Both the position numbers and the translations under genes were made by a program. The notes under the pieces were generated by a model that was not told the origin of the DNA, ran no database searches, and was given only the letters and a program-made list of their open reading frames with translations. From Halococcus sediminicola (GTDB lineage Archaea; Halobacteriota; Halobacteria; Halobacteriales; Halococcaceae): a DNA stretch of 64,000 nucleotides. Of this stretch, positions 26,016 to 34,437 are shown piece by piece (the stretch's first letter is position 1; the number at the start of each line of letters is the position of its first letter). Location: positions 1 through 64,000 of the forward strand of contig NZ_BBMP01000007.1 in NCBI RefSeq assembly GCF_000755245.1. The letters are read 5' to 3'.

Positions 26016-27158
26016 ATGGACTTCAGTCTCTCGGCCGAGCAAAAACAGATCAAGGAGATGGTCGCGGAGTTCACCGACGAGGAGATCAAACCCCGCGCCG
26101 CCGACATCGACCACGACGACGAATTCCCGCACGACCTCGTGCGCGAGATGGGCGACCTCGGATTGATGGGGATGCCCTTCCCCGAGGAGTACGGGGGCGC
26201 GGGACTCGATTATCACTCCTACGCCATCGGACTCGAACATATCGCGCGCGGCTCCGGTGGACTCGGAACCATCGTCGCCGCCCACATCAGCCTCGCGGGC
26301 AACATGCTCTACGAGTTCGGGAGCCACGAGCAAAAGGAGGAGTACCTGACGCCGCTCGCCGAGGGAACGGACGTCGGCGCGTTCGCACTTTCCGAGGCCG
26401 GCGCGGGTAGCGACGTGCCCGCGATGGAAACCACCGCCGAAAAAGACGGTGACGAGTACGTCATCGACGGCGGCAAGCTCTGGATCTCCAACGGTTCGGT
26501 GGCTGATACAGTAACCCTGTTCGCCAAAACCGATCCCGATGCCGGCAACAAAGGGATTTCCTCCTTTATCGTCCGGCCCGACGAGGACGACGGCTTCCAC
26601 GTCGAGGGTACCGAGGACAAACTCGGCGACAAAGGCTGTCCGACCGCCGAACTTCGGTTTTCGGAGATGCGCATCCCCGAGGAGCGACGGCTCGGCGAGG
26701 AAGGGCGCGGGTTCGTCCACGCGCTCAAAACCCTGAACGGTGGACGCATCACCATCGCCGCCCGTGGAGTGGGTATCGCACAGGCAGCCCTCGACGAGGC
26801 GCTGCGCTACTCCCAGGACCGCGAGCAGTTCGACCAGCCCATTGCCGACTTCCAGACCATCCAGCACAAACTCGCCGACATGGACACCAAACTGCAGGCG
26901 GCGCGCCTGCTGATGCACCAAGCTGCCGATTTGAAGATTCGTGGTGAGGAGTTCAGAAAGGAGTCCGCACAGGCGAAACTCTACGCCAGCGAGATCTCCC
27001 GAGAAGTCGCCAACGAGGGCATCCAGATTCACGGCGGCTACGGCTACACGAAGGATTTCCCCGCAGAGCGTTTCTATCGGGACGCCAAACTCAACGAGAT
27101 CTACGAGGGAACGAGCGAAGTCCTGCGCAACACCATCGCGCAGAACTTGCTGGATTAG
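26016..27158 (+). CDS. Acyl-CoA dehydrogenase
   Basis: A 380-residue flavoenzyme of normal length that oxidises acyl-CoA to enoyl-CoA. The helical N domain begins MDFSLSAEQKQIKEMVAEFT. The FAD contacts FALSEAGAGSDVPAMET (signature 1) and WISNGS are visible, and the C-terminal QIHGGYGYTKDFPAERFYRD is signature 2. The catalytic base is the Glu of IYEGTSEVLRN near residue 365, so this is the short-chain or butyryl-CoA-like type. Start is ATG 26016, with the divergent FNT gene upstream. Electron transfer partners (Etf) are not in the window. Confidence 0.92.
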   Translation: MDFSLSAEQKQIKEMVAEFTDEEIKPRAADIDHDDEFPHDLVREMGDLGLMGMPFPEEYGGAGLDYHSYAIGLEHIARGSGGLGTIVAAHISLAGNMLYEFGSHEQKEEYLTPLAEGTDVGAFALSEAGAGSDVPAMETTAEKDGDEYVIDGGKLWISNGSVADTVTLFAKTDPDAGNKGISSFIVRPDEDDGFHVEGTEDKLGDKGCPTAELRFSEMRIPEERRLGEEGRGFVHALKTLNGGRITIAARGVGIAQAALDEALRYSQDREQFDQPIADFQTIQHKLADMDTKLQAARLLMHQAADLKIRGEEFRKESAQAKLYASEISREVANEGIQIHGGYGYTKDFPAERFYRDAKLNEIYEGTSEVLRNTIAQNLLD

Positions 27159-27168
27159 CGTTTCTGTC

Positions 27169-27483
27169 TCAGACAACTCCTCTGACCAGTAGCACAGTTC
27201 CGACGCCAACGCCGAGTGACAGCAACAGACTCCCCGTTTTGTGCGCGACGGCGACGGTTGCGCCGGCGGCGACCCACTCGGGGACGCCGCCATCCGCGAG
27301 CGCGGGCGCGACGAACGCGACGACGACCGCACCCGGCAACACGTCCAAGCCGGCCTCGGCGCGCGCCGAGAGGTCGACGCGGCCGACCAGCCAGAGACCG
27401 CCGGCCTTGGTGGCGTAGGTGACGAGCGCCATCCCGAGGATGACCGCGACGACGCCGGGGTCGAGCGCGAGCACGTCACTCAT
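27169..27483 (-). CDS. azlD: AzlD-type small subunit of a branched-chain amino acid exporter
   Basis: A 104-residue membrane protein with about four helices, read from ATG 27483 (MSDVLALDPGVVAVILGMAL). The segment VTYATKAGGLWLVGRVDLSA with LPGAVVVAFVAPALADGG is characteristic of AzlD. It overlaps AzlC by eight bases and both are on the minus strand, as in other AzlCD pairs that export branched-chain amino acids or their analogues. Confidence 0.85.
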   Translation of the reverse strand: MSDVLALDPGVVAVILGMALVTYATKAGGLWLVGRVDLSARAEAGLDVLPGAVVVAFVAPALADGGVPEWVAAGATVAVAHKTGSLLLSLGVGVGTVLLVRGVV

Positions 27484-28228
27484 ACTCCACCATCCGCACG
27501 CCGGCTCCCGCGAGCGCGCCGACGATGACGTACCACTCGCCGGGGAGGGCGAGGTTGGCGACGAGCGCGACGCCGGCGGCCGCGAGCCACGGTCGAATCG
27601 ACGCACGGCCCTCCCAGAGACCGACCGCGAGCGTGAGGAACAGGGCCGTGAGCACGAAATCCAGTCCGTACTGTTCGGGTGCGCCGAGCAGGTCGCCGGC
27701 GGTCACGCCGAGAACAGTCGAAAGGACCCATAGCAGCCAGAGCACGAGTCCGCTGCCGAGCAGGAACGCGCCCTGTTTGCTGCCCGAGCGGAGATTTGCG
27801 ATGGTGAGCGCCCAGTTCTCGTCAGCGGTGAAGAAGACGCTTCCATACGCTGCCCGCGGCGAGAGGTGGCGAAACCACGGCCGGAGCGCCGCGCCCATCA
27901 GCAGATAGCGGAGGTTGACGATCCCGACCGTGGCGATGACGGTCGCTGCCGGGATCGAATCGGCCCAGAGTTCGACCCCGATGAGCTGGGCAGCCCCCGC
28001 GAGCACGGTCGCGCTCATCAGCGCGGCCTCAGCGACGCTCAGCCCGGCCCGACCCGCGATGACGCCGAAGACGACGCCGTAGCCCGCGACGCCGACCGCG
28101 ACCGGAAATCCAGTAATAAACCCCTCACGGACGCCCGCGAGCGTGAACGTTACCGCCTCGCCGTCGGGGTCGGGGTCTGCCTCCGTCGGCGGCTCGACCG
28201 CCGACTCCGCTTCAGCCACTGCTCTCAC
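27476..28228 (-). CDS. azlC: AzlC-type branched-chain amino acid exporter
   Basis: A 250-residue membrane protein of the AzlC family, read from GTG 28228 (GTG 28219 is an alternative). The opening FITGFPVAVGVAGYGVVFGV and SATVLAGAAQLIGVELWADS are family marks. The helices VLWLLWVLSTVLGVTAGDLL and the C-terminal half are typical. It pairs with AzlD in an eight-base overlap. Export of branched-chain amino acids is inferred from the family. Confidence 0.88.
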   Translation of the reverse strand: MRAVAEAESAVEPPTEADPDPDGEAVTFTLAGVREGFITGFPVAVGVAGYGVVFGVIAGRAGLSVAEAALMSATVLAGAAQLIGVELWADSIPAATVIATVGIVNLRYLLMGAALRPWFRHLSPRAAYGSVFFTADENWALTIANLRSGSKQGAFLLGSGLVLWLLWVLSTVLGVTAGDLLGAPEQYGLDFVLTALFLTLAVGLWEGRASIRPWLAAAGVALVANLALPGEWYVIVGALAGAGVRMVEYE

Positions 28229-28361
28229 TCCGACTTGCGCACATCACCGACACCGACGGCACTCGCGTGCATAATGGTTCTGAGATACTTGTGGGCGCTC
28301 GGGTTAGAAGCCGTGAACGCGACCCGGCGTGTTTTTGCGCTGGCTCGCTCAATCTTCGGCC

Positions 28362-28637
28362 ATGACCGACGACAGCGCCGAGGCGAACGGCGTTACGGCT
28401 CGTTACACCGAGACCGACACCGAGCGCGTGCTCGCGTTCGGGGCGGATGGGAGCACTGCTGCCATCGCACAGAACCGGGACGGGTACGCGATGCTCAAAG
28501 TCAGGCCCACAGTCGAGGGCGACGAACTCGAACGATATTATGGATTCGAGATGGCGCTCGACCACGCCGCCGAACTGTTGGGGACTTCCCCGCACGACCT
28601 CCCCGTCCCCGAATCGGCCGCCGATATGGGGATGTGA
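28362..28637 (+). CDS. Conserved haloarchaeal hypothetical protein
   Basis: A 91-residue, acidic, soluble protein read from ATG 28362 (MTDDSAEANGVTARYTETDT). It ends in LGTSPHDLPVPESAADMGM. The alternating strand and helix pattern (VLAFGADGSTAAIAQNRDGY) suggests a small folded domain. I believe close relatives occur widely in haloarchaea, but function is unknown. It converges on the 44-residue membrane ORF with a one-base gap. Confidence 0.65.
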   Translation: MTDDSAEANGVTARYTETDTERVLAFGADGSTAAIAQNRDGYAMLKVRPTVEGDELERYYGFEMALDHAAELLGTSPHDLPVPESAADMGM

Positions 28638-28638
28638 C

Positions 28639-28773
28639 TCACAGCGCGGTGAAGAGCAGATACGGAATCGCGAAGAGGACGACGGTCATCGCCACCAGAA
28701 TCACGCCGTAGCCGGCGACCGTACCGGCGATCGTCAGCCACGCGGGGTGGTCGTACTCGGAAAGTGCGCTCAT
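28639..28773 (-). CDS. Small single-helix membrane protein (44 residues)
   Basis: A 44-residue protein starting MSALSEYDHPAWLTIAGTVA and ending in AIPYLLFTAL. Two hydrophobic stretches or one long helix occupy residues 12-43. The frame starts at ATG 28773 and ends one base past the convergent gene. The composition and the tight fit between genes support a real small protein. Function is unknown. Confidence 0.55.
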   Translation of the reverse strand: MSALSEYDHPAWLTIAGTVAGYGVILVAMTVVLFAIPYLLFTAL

Positions 28774-28807
28774 GGTCGAACCAGTCCGGGCGGGGACTTA
28801 AACCTGC

Positions 28808-29005
28808 TCAGGCGGTGATGTCGCCGATGCGTTTCGGCTCTCCCGAGAGGTTCGGGTTTGGCTCGACGATCTGGAGGACCTCGTGGTCGGTGACGTCGGG
28901 ATACGATTTGTCGGTGGCCTCCTCGATGAGCGCACGTTCGAGGCGGAACTCCGTGCCCTCGTAGACGACGTCGACGCCCTGCTCGTCGAAGGATAGTGCG
29001 GTCAT
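28808..29005 (-). CDS. Small haloarchaeal protein (DUF5800-like)
   Basis: A 65-residue soluble protein from ATG 29005 (MTALSFDEQGVDVVYEGTEF). It continues through LIEEATDKSYPDVTDHEVLQ and ends in GEPKRIGDITA. The sequence resembles the haloarchaeal DUF5800 family from memory. Function is unknown. It is divergent from the bactofilin-like gene. Confidence 0.65.
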   Translation of the reverse strand: MTALSFDEQGVDVVYEGTEFRLERALIEEATDKSYPDVTDHEVLQIVEPNPNLSGEPKRIGDITA

Positions 29006-29091
29006 ACCCCGAATCCGGCCGACACGGATAAAAGCCGCTCGCGTTCGCCGCGGGAGGCGGGATTTATTAGCGACGGCCCCGGACCGACGAT

Positions 29092-30078
29092 GTGTCGTTT
29101 CGCTCGGACCCGCTCGCCGAACTCGTCGTTCCAGACGGGACGACGGTCGAAGAGCACGCCATCGTGACCGATTCGGATGTGATAATCGGCACACAGAGCA
29201 CGATCGCGCTCGGCGTGCGCGGGCGGAACGTCGTCGCCGGTGAGCAGGTGACCTTCGAGGGCGATATCGAGGCCAACTCCGATTGCCGGCTCGATATGTG
29301 GTGTACGGTCGACGGCAACGTCCTCGTCGGCGAGAACGCCTACATCGGCGAGCGCGTCGAGATCGACGGCCAACTCGTCGTTGCTGGCGACCTCGACATC
29401 GGCGACGACGTCGAGATTTCGGAGGGGTTCGACGCCAACGGCTGGATCGTCATCCGTAACCCCGTGCCGACGCTGATGTTTCTCTTTACGTATCTCACCC
29501 ACCTCCTCCACCTGGGCGAGGAGGAGATGGCCGAGGACGTGCTCTCGGAGGTGTTCGAGGGCCACGACGACCAGCCAGTGGTGATTCCGAAAAACGCCAC
29601 CGTCGGCGATGACGCGTGGCGCGTCTCGACGCCCGCTCGCGTCGGCGAGGGCTGTCGGCTCCACGGCAACCTCCGTGCCGAGTCCATCGCCGTGGGCGAA
29701 GACAGCGAACTGTTCGGCAGCCTCCGGGCGCGCGAGTCCATCACCGTCGAGCGGGGTACAACCATCCACGGCGACGTGACGACCCGCGGCGGGTCGGTCG
29801 AGATCGCCGCGGAGGCCCACGTCCGCGGTGACATCGCGTGCGAGCAGCTTCGCCTCCACGAGGGTGCGGTCGTCGAGGGAGCGATGCGGGCCCGCGGCGA
29901 GATGACCATCGTCCAGGAGCGCGGTCGCCCGTCCGAGCGCTCGGGAGAGAGCGACCGCGACGTCAGTAAACCGACCGGCGAGCCGGTCGACGGTGCGAAC
30001 GGCGACGAGCCGGCGCAACCGGCCGGCGAGCGGGCGGAATCGGACGAATCGAAAGGCAGTTTCACCTCGCTCGAGTAA
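29092..30078 (+). CDS. Bactofilin-like polymer-forming cytoskeletal protein
   Basis: A 328-residue protein starting at GTG 29092 (an out-of-frame ATG overlaps it). Most of it is a right-handed beta-helix of repeats, for example VFVGENAYIGERVEIDGQ-like turns (NVLVGENAYIGERVEIDGQL) and GSLRARESITVERGTTIHGD. A hydrophobic stretch NPVPTLMFLFTYLTHLLHL splits the beta-helix near residues 123-142, which could anchor it to the membrane. The C-terminal 50 residues are charged and disordered. Bactofilins polymerise without nucleotide, and haloarchaeal relatives (halofilins) have been linked to cell shape. It lies seven bases upstream of ychF. Confidence 0.75.
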   Translation: MSFRSDPLAELVVPDGTTVEEHAIVTDSDVIIGTQSTIALGVRGRNVVAGEQVTFEGDIEANSDCRLDMWCTVDGNVLVGENAYIGERVEIDGQLVVAGDLDIGDDVEISEGFDANGWIVIRNPVPTLMFLFTYLTHLLHLGEEEMAEDVLSEVFEGHDDQPVVIPKNATVGDDAWRVSTPARVGEGCRLHGNLRAESIAVGEDSELFGSLRARESITVERGTTIHGDVTTRGGSVEIAAEAHVRGDIACEQLRLHEGAVVEGAMRARGEMTIVQERGRPSERSGESDRDVSKPTGEPVDGANGDEPAQPAGERAESDESKGSFTSLE

Positions 30079-30085
30079 GTGAAGT

Positions 30086-31264
30086 ATGCTCTCGCTCGCG
30101 CTCGCCGGCAAGCCGAACGCCGGCAAATCTACCTTTTTCGCCGCCGCGACGATGACCGACGTCGACGTCGCGGGCTATCCGTTCACGACGATCGACCCGA
30201 ATCGTGGAGTGTCCCACGTGCGCACCGACTGTCCCTGTCTCGCGCGCGACGAGCGCTGTGGCGACGAAAACTGTCACGACGGCAAACGATACGTCCCGAT
30301 CGAACTGCTCGACGTCGCGGGGCTGGTGCCGGGCGCACACGAAGGGCGCGGACTGGGCAATCAGTTCCTCGACGAACTCACGAGCGCCGACGTCATCCTG
30401 AACGTCGTCGATGCCTCCGGCGGAACCAATGCGGAGGGCGAACCCATCGAAATCGGTGCCCACGACCCCGCCGAGGACGTGGACTTCGTCACCGAGGAGA
30501 TCGAGCGCTGGCTCGCGGGCATCGTCGCACGCAACTGGGAATCGATCGAGCGCCAGTCGCGCTCGCCGGGCTTCGACATCGACGAGTCGCTCGCCGAGAT
30601 GCTCACGGGCGTCGGCGCGAGCGAGGCGGCGATCGCCGCGACGCTGCGCGAAATCGACTATCCCGCCGCCCCGCGCGAGTGGACCGACGACCACCGGCGC
30701 GCACTGGCTCGCGACATCCGCGCGCGCACCAAGCCGTTGGTGATCGTGGCGAACAAGGCTGACGTCGCGCCCGACGGCAACGTCGAGCACCTCGAAGAAC
30801 TGGCCGAGACGATTCCGGCGAGCGCCGAGGGCGAGCGCGCGCTGCGCCGCGGCGTCGAGGGCGGGGCCATCGACTACGACCCTGGCGACGCCGATTTCGC
30901 CATTGCTGGTGACCTCACGGACGCACAGCGCGCACGGCTCGACGAACTGCGGGAACTCATGGTGACTTACGGGGGGACGGGCGTTCAGCGCGCGCTCGAT
31001 ACCGCCGTCTACGACCTGCTCGACCACATTACTGTCTACCCCGTCCAGAACGAGACGAAGTGGACCGACGGACAGGGCAACGTCCTGCCCGACGCCTTCT
31101 TGCTGCCGAGCGGCTCGACGCCGCTCGATCTGGCCTACGCCGTCCACTCGGACATCGGCGAGGGGTACCTGCACGCCGTGGACGCACGCTCGAACCGGCG
31201 CATCGGCGACGACCACGAGTTAGAAGAGGGTGACGTGGTGAAGATCGTGAGTACGGCGAACTGA
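30086..31264 (+). CDS. ychF: YchF/OLA1-type Obg-like P-loop ATPase
   Basis: A 392-residue translation-associated ATPase of the Obg/YchF family. The P-loop is ALAGKPNAGKSTFF at the N terminus, switch II region DVAGLVPGAHEGRGLGNQFL, and VIVANKADVA near residue 225 corresponds to the base-recognition loop. The cysteine-rich loop TDCPCLARDERCGDENCHDG is archaeal. The C-terminal TGS domain ends DLAYAVHSDIGEGYLHAVDA. It follows the bactofilin-like gene by seven bases, so the two are likely co-transcribed. Confidence 0.92.
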   Translation: MLSLALAGKPNAGKSTFFAAATMTDVDVAGYPFTTIDPNRGVSHVRTDCPCLARDERCGDENCHDGKRYVPIELLDVAGLVPGAHEGRGLGNQFLDELTSADVILNVVDASGGTNAEGEPIEIGAHDPAEDVDFVTEEIERWLAGIVARNWESIERQSRSPGFDIDESLAEMLTGVGASEAAIAATLREIDYPAAPREWTDDHRRALARDIRARTKPLVIVANKADVAPDGNVEHLEELAETIPASAEGERALRRGVEGGAIDYDPGDADFAIAGDLTDAQRARLDELRELMVTYGGTGVQRALDTAVYDLLDHITVYPVQNETKWTDGQGNVLPDAFLLPSGSTPLDLAYAVHSDIGEGYLHAVDARSNRRIGDDHELEEGDVVKIVSTAN

Positions 31265-31300
31265 GGCGTCTCGGACGGCTGGCAAGGTCGATGGTGAGTT

Positions 31301-31726
31301 TCAGTTCATCACTTCGGCGGTATCGATGCCGATGACGATGCCCGCCTCGATGTCTTTCCGAGGTTCGTCGGCCGCCGCGAGCAACCGCTCGGCCTGCTCG
31401 GTGTGTGCCCGCTGTACGGCCCGTGCGAGTCGATTCTCGAAGTCGTGTTCGTCACGAAGCCGTTCCCACGCCGCCGTATCGACGAGATACGCACGGACGC
31501 CATCGACGCTGACGTACTCGTATTCCTCGTACGTCGAGTGCTCGCCGATCAGCGCGGCGTCGAGCACCACGAGCGCGTCCACGAGGTCCTCGCGCGGCAC
31601 GGTCTCGCCGGTCGCAACGTCGTCGATGACGTCGGTCTCGATGGGTGTTTCCGCCGCTTCGTCGGTGCCGCCGTCAGTCGCCAGTCGTTCAGTATGGGTC
31701 GTTGAGTCGTGCTGGTCGTCGATCAT
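31301..31726 (-). CDS. Conserved hypothetical acidic protein
   Basis: A 141-residue cytosolic protein. The N-terminal 45 residues are acidic and disordered. The rest has mixed helices and strands (YEEYEYVSVDGVRAYLVDTA, AAWERLRDEHDFENRLARAV). I do not recognise it. It converges on ychF and lies 70 bases from the UbiA gene's end on the same strand, with no clear link. Confidence 0.6.
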   Translation of the reverse strand: MIDDQHDSTTHTERLATDGGTDEAAETPIETDVIDDVATGETVPREDLVDALVVLDAALIGEHSTYEEYEYVSVDGVRAYLVDTAAWERLRDEHDFENRLARAVQRAHTEQAERLLAAADEPRKDIEAGIVIGIDTAEVMN

Positions 31727-31797
31727 GCACGGGTGGTTCGTGTGGCGGGCGTTTCGGCGTTGTGGTCTTCACAAGAGGTGGCTAGCCGTCCGCCGAA

Positions 31798-32670
31798 TCA
31801 CGATAGTGGGTGAAAGAGCACGGCCAGAAAGAGCAGTCCGAGGAACACGTAGGAGCCGCGCATGAGCAACTTGGTCGCACGCCGGGGCTCGAACCGTCGG
31901 GTGACGAGCGCGACAGCCCCGAAGGCGACGGCGGCCAGCGCGGTGCTCGGCGGGAACAGTCCGAGAAATGCGCCGGCGAGCGTCCCGACGAGCGCCAGCG
32001 CGATGAGCAGGTGGGCGCTCCGGCGGGCACGTTCCTGTCCAAGCGCCACCGCGACGGTGCGCTTGCGAATCGAGCGGTCGTAGTCGTAGTCCTTCGCGTC
32101 GTCGATGACCTTGATGCCCGAGAGGAGAACGAGAAACACGGCTGCGAAGGCGAGCGCCGGGGCGGACATGGCGGTGGTCTGGGCGTAGTAGCCGCCGAGG
32201 ATGGCGAGGGCGATGCCCAGCGGATAGCCGAGCGTCGCACCGATGGGATGCATGTCGAGTTGCGGTGCATGAAAGTAGGCGACCAGCCACGTCGGGAGTG
32301 TGACGAGTGCCGCGCCCGACCCGACGGCGAGCCAGAGCCAGCCAGTACAGAGCACGAAACCCACAGTAGAGAGAATCAGACCGAGCCGACAGCCAGCCAT
32401 CGTGAGCGGGTGGTCGTCGTCCTCGCTGCGAACGTAGAAATCCACGTAGCCGTCCTTGACGTGCGCAGTGTAGACCGCGAAGAACATCGCCAGCATGTGG
32501 ACGAACGCCACTCGCGGCACGAGCGCCGGCGCGAGCACCGCGCCGAACCACGAGGCCGCCAGCGGCGGGAGCATGAACACCGGATGCACCTGCGAGGCGA
32601 GCGCGGCGAGGTCGCCCCGAACCCCCTGCTCGTGACGTGCGATGGCCATGCCCCTCGGTAGAAGCGTCAC
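31798..32670 (-). CDS. UbiA-family prenyltransferase
   Basis: A 290-residue integral membrane protein of about eight helices (an in-frame ATG at 32649 would remove seven residues). The polar loop HVKDGYVDFYVRSEDDDHPL corresponds to the first Asp-rich motif, and VIDDAKDYDYDRSIRKRTVA to the second. Together they bind the magnesium-diphosphate of the isoprenoid donor. The family makes archaeal ether lipids, quinones or carotenoid-like products; which one applies here cannot be told. The neighbours give no help. Confidence 0.8.
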   Translation of the reverse strand: MTLLPRGMAIARHEQGVRGDLAALASQVHPVFMLPPLAASWFGAVLAPALVPRVAFVHMLAMFFAVYTAHVKDGYVDFYVRSEDDDHPLTMAGCRLGLILSTVGFVLCTGWLWLAVGSGAALVTLPTWLVAYFHAPQLDMHPIGATLGYPLGIALAILGGYYAQTTAMSAPALAFAAVFLVLLSGIKVIDDAKDYDYDRSIRKRTVAVALGQERARRSAHLLIALALVGTLAGAFLGLFPPSTALAAVAFGAVALVTRRFEPRRATKLLMRGSYVFLGLLFLAVLFHPLS

Positions 32671-32787
32671 TCACATAGGTGTGTGGTCGCTGCGTGGTTG
32701 CCAATCCGATCTCTCGATTTCGGTTCGTTTCGCCGTATCTTCCATTCACAGCCGCGCCGAGCGGTGTCCGCGATACCGGAAAGACGA

Positions 32788-33909
32788 TTACCGGACCGCG
32801 CTCGCGGCGTCGTCCATGATCTCGATAGCGTCTTTCAACTCCTCGATGCCAGTCGCATACGAGATGCGCGCGTAGCCCGCGCCGCCCTCGCCGAAAGCCT
32901 CGCCGGGGACGACGACCACGCCGCGGTCGAGACACTCGTCGACCCACCCATCTGGAACGTCGGGCATCGCGTAGAAGGCTCCTTCTGGAGTCGGGGTGTC
33001 GAGACTCGCGTCGGCGAGCCCGTCGAGCAGGACGTCACGGCGCTGCTCGAAGGCCTCGACCATCTCCCGTACTGGGTCCTGTGGGCCGGAGAGGGCGGCC
33101 GCGGCGGCGTACTGGGCGGGCGCGCTCGTGCAGGCCTGCACGTACTGATGGATTCTGAGCATGCGGTCGGTACGGCGTTCCGAGGCTGTGACCCAGCCGA
33201 GCCGCCAGCCGGTCATCGAGTAGGCCTTCGAGCAGGCGTTGACGACCACGACGTTGTCCGTCTCTGCGAATTTCATGGGCGAATGGTGCTCGCCGTCGAA
33301 GACGATGTGCTCGTAGACCTCGTCCGAGATGCAGAGCACGTCGTGTTCGTCGGCGATACGGGCGAACTCTTCCATGTCCTCCTTGCTCTGGACGGCTCCA
33401 GTGGGATTGGCGGGGCTGTTGACCACGAATGCAGCGGTGTCGTCGGTGATGGCTTCCTCGACCGCCGCGGGACTCATCGTGAGGTCCTCGCGGAGTTCGA
33501 TCGGTTTGGGTTCGCCGCCCGCGAGGTGAGTCAGTGCGGCGTAGGAGACGAAGCCGGGGTCGGGGATGACGACCTCCTCGTCCCTTCCCACGTGAGCCTC
33601 GATGGCGAGGTGGAGCGCCTCGCTGCCGCCGGCGGTGGCGATGACCTCGTCCGGGCCGACCGCGAGGTCGTTGTCGCGGGCGTGTTTGTCGCCGATTGCC
33701 TCTCGGAGGTCGGGGATACCGGCGTTCGAGGTGTAGCCGTCGGTCTCGCCGCTCTCGATGGCATCGATGGCGGCCTGCCGGGCGTGGTCTGGCGTCGGGA
33801 AGTCGGGCTGGCCGAGGCCGAGGTTGATGGCGTCGCCGCCGGCCGCCTCGAACACTTCACGGATACCGCTGATGGCGACCGATTCGACACGGTTCGAGAA
33901 GTTCGTCAT
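32788..33909 (-). CDS. PLP-dependent class I/II aminotransferase
   Basis: A 373-residue enzyme of the aspartate aminotransferase superfamily. The PLP lysine lies in NACSKAYSMTGWRLGWVTAS. The phosphate and ring contacts are seen in TAGGSEALHLAIEAHVGRDE and VNSPANPTGAVQSKEDMEEF, with ISDEVYEHIVFDGEHHSP nearby. Substrate is probably an amino acid such as aspartate or alanine, but this cannot be fixed from sequence. A short 49-residue ORF follows upstream on the same strand. Confidence 0.9.
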   Translation of the reverse strand: MTNFSNRVESVAISGIREVFEAAGGDAINLGLGQPDFPTPDHARQAAIDAIESGETDGYTSNAGIPDLREAIGDKHARDNDLAVGPDEVIATAGGSEALHLAIEAHVGRDEEVVIPDPGFVSYAALTHLAGGEPKPIELREDLTMSPAAVEEAITDDTAAFVVNSPANPTGAVQSKEDMEEFARIADEHDVLCISDEVYEHIVFDGEHHSPMKFAETDNVVVVNACSKAYSMTGWRLGWVTASERRTDRMLRIHQYVQACTSAPAQYAAAAALSGPQDPVREMVEAFEQRRDVLLDGLADASLDTPTPEGAFYAMPDVPDGWVDECLDRGVVVVPGEAFGEGGAGYARISYATGIEELKDAIEIMDDAASAVR

Positions 33910-33953
33910 ATCCCTACCGGCGGCCCGGGATGCGATAACTGTTCATGTTCTGG

Positions 33954-34103
33954 CTACGAGTCGGTCTCCTCGCGCAGCGTGTCGACGTGCGATTCGAGCG
34001 TCGCCAGCGCCGCGTCGGGGTCCGTGTAACCGTTCTCGTAATCCTTGAAGACCGCGTCCGCCCGGGTGAGAAACGCCTCGACGGCGGTTTCGGTGTCTGT
34101 CAT
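33954..34103 (-). CDS. Small hypothetical protein (49 residues)
   Basis: A 49-residue acidic protein (MTDTETAVEAFLTRADAVFK, ending DTLREETDS) from ATG 34103 to TAG 33954. It is predicted to be all helical and probably a two-helix hairpin. It lies 44 bases upstream of the aminotransferase on the same strand, so they may share a transcript. Function is unknown. Confidence 0.5.
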   Translation of the reverse strand: MTDTETAVEAFLTRADAVFKDYENGYTDPDAALATLESHVDTLREETDS

Positions 34104-34331
34104 GTCGACACCAACGCCCGCTGACGGTTATACTCGGTGGCTCGCCGTGCGCCCGCCAGCCCCGGTGGCGGCTGCAGTGCGGTCGCGGCGGTAGCGGTGC
34201 TGTGGCGGTGCGGTCGGCGGTTCCTGGCGGATGAAGGGCGAGCGCGACCGGATGGAGCGCGAGGGCTTCGGTGGAGGCGGTACTGTGCGGGTTCGGGGTG
34301 CGGTCGCGTCCGCGCGAACGGGGTGAGCGCG

Positions 34332-34357
34332 GTTCACCGTGAACGAGGCCGAAGGCC
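34332..34357. repeat. Palindromes in the intergenic region after polB
   Basis: GTTCACCGTGAAC (34332-34344) is a 13-base palindrome and GGCCGAAGGCC (34347-34357) another. The flanking sequence has the clumped GAGCGAGCGCAGCGAGTGAG pattern often seen at haloarchaeal gene ends. They may be REP-like elements or terminator parts. Confidence 0.4.
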
Positions 34358-34379
34358 GAGTGAACGGAGGTTTTTGATG

Positions 34380-34437
34380 AACCTTTTTGCAAGGGGGTGA
34401 GCGAGCGCAGCGAGTGAGGCCCCGCAGTAAAAAGGTT
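34380..34437 (-). terminator. Inverted repeat with T-run at the end of polB
   Basis: AACCTTTTT (34380-34388) and AAAAAGGTT (34429-34437) are exact inverted arms. A GC-rich stem (GGGG and CCCC with GAGCGAGCGCAGCGAG between) lies inside. On the polB strand a run of five T comes directly after the stop codon, which suits archaeal termination. Confidence 0.5.

Noticed and set aside
25923-27479. A 518-codon minus-strand frame over acyl-CoA dehydrogenase
   Set aside because: It is a shadow of the plus-strand gene; the dehydrogenase has all family motifs while this frame has none.
31885-31910. GGTTCGAGCCCC resembling a tRNA T-arm
   Set aside because: It lies inside the UbiA coding frame, and no cloverleaf can be built around it.
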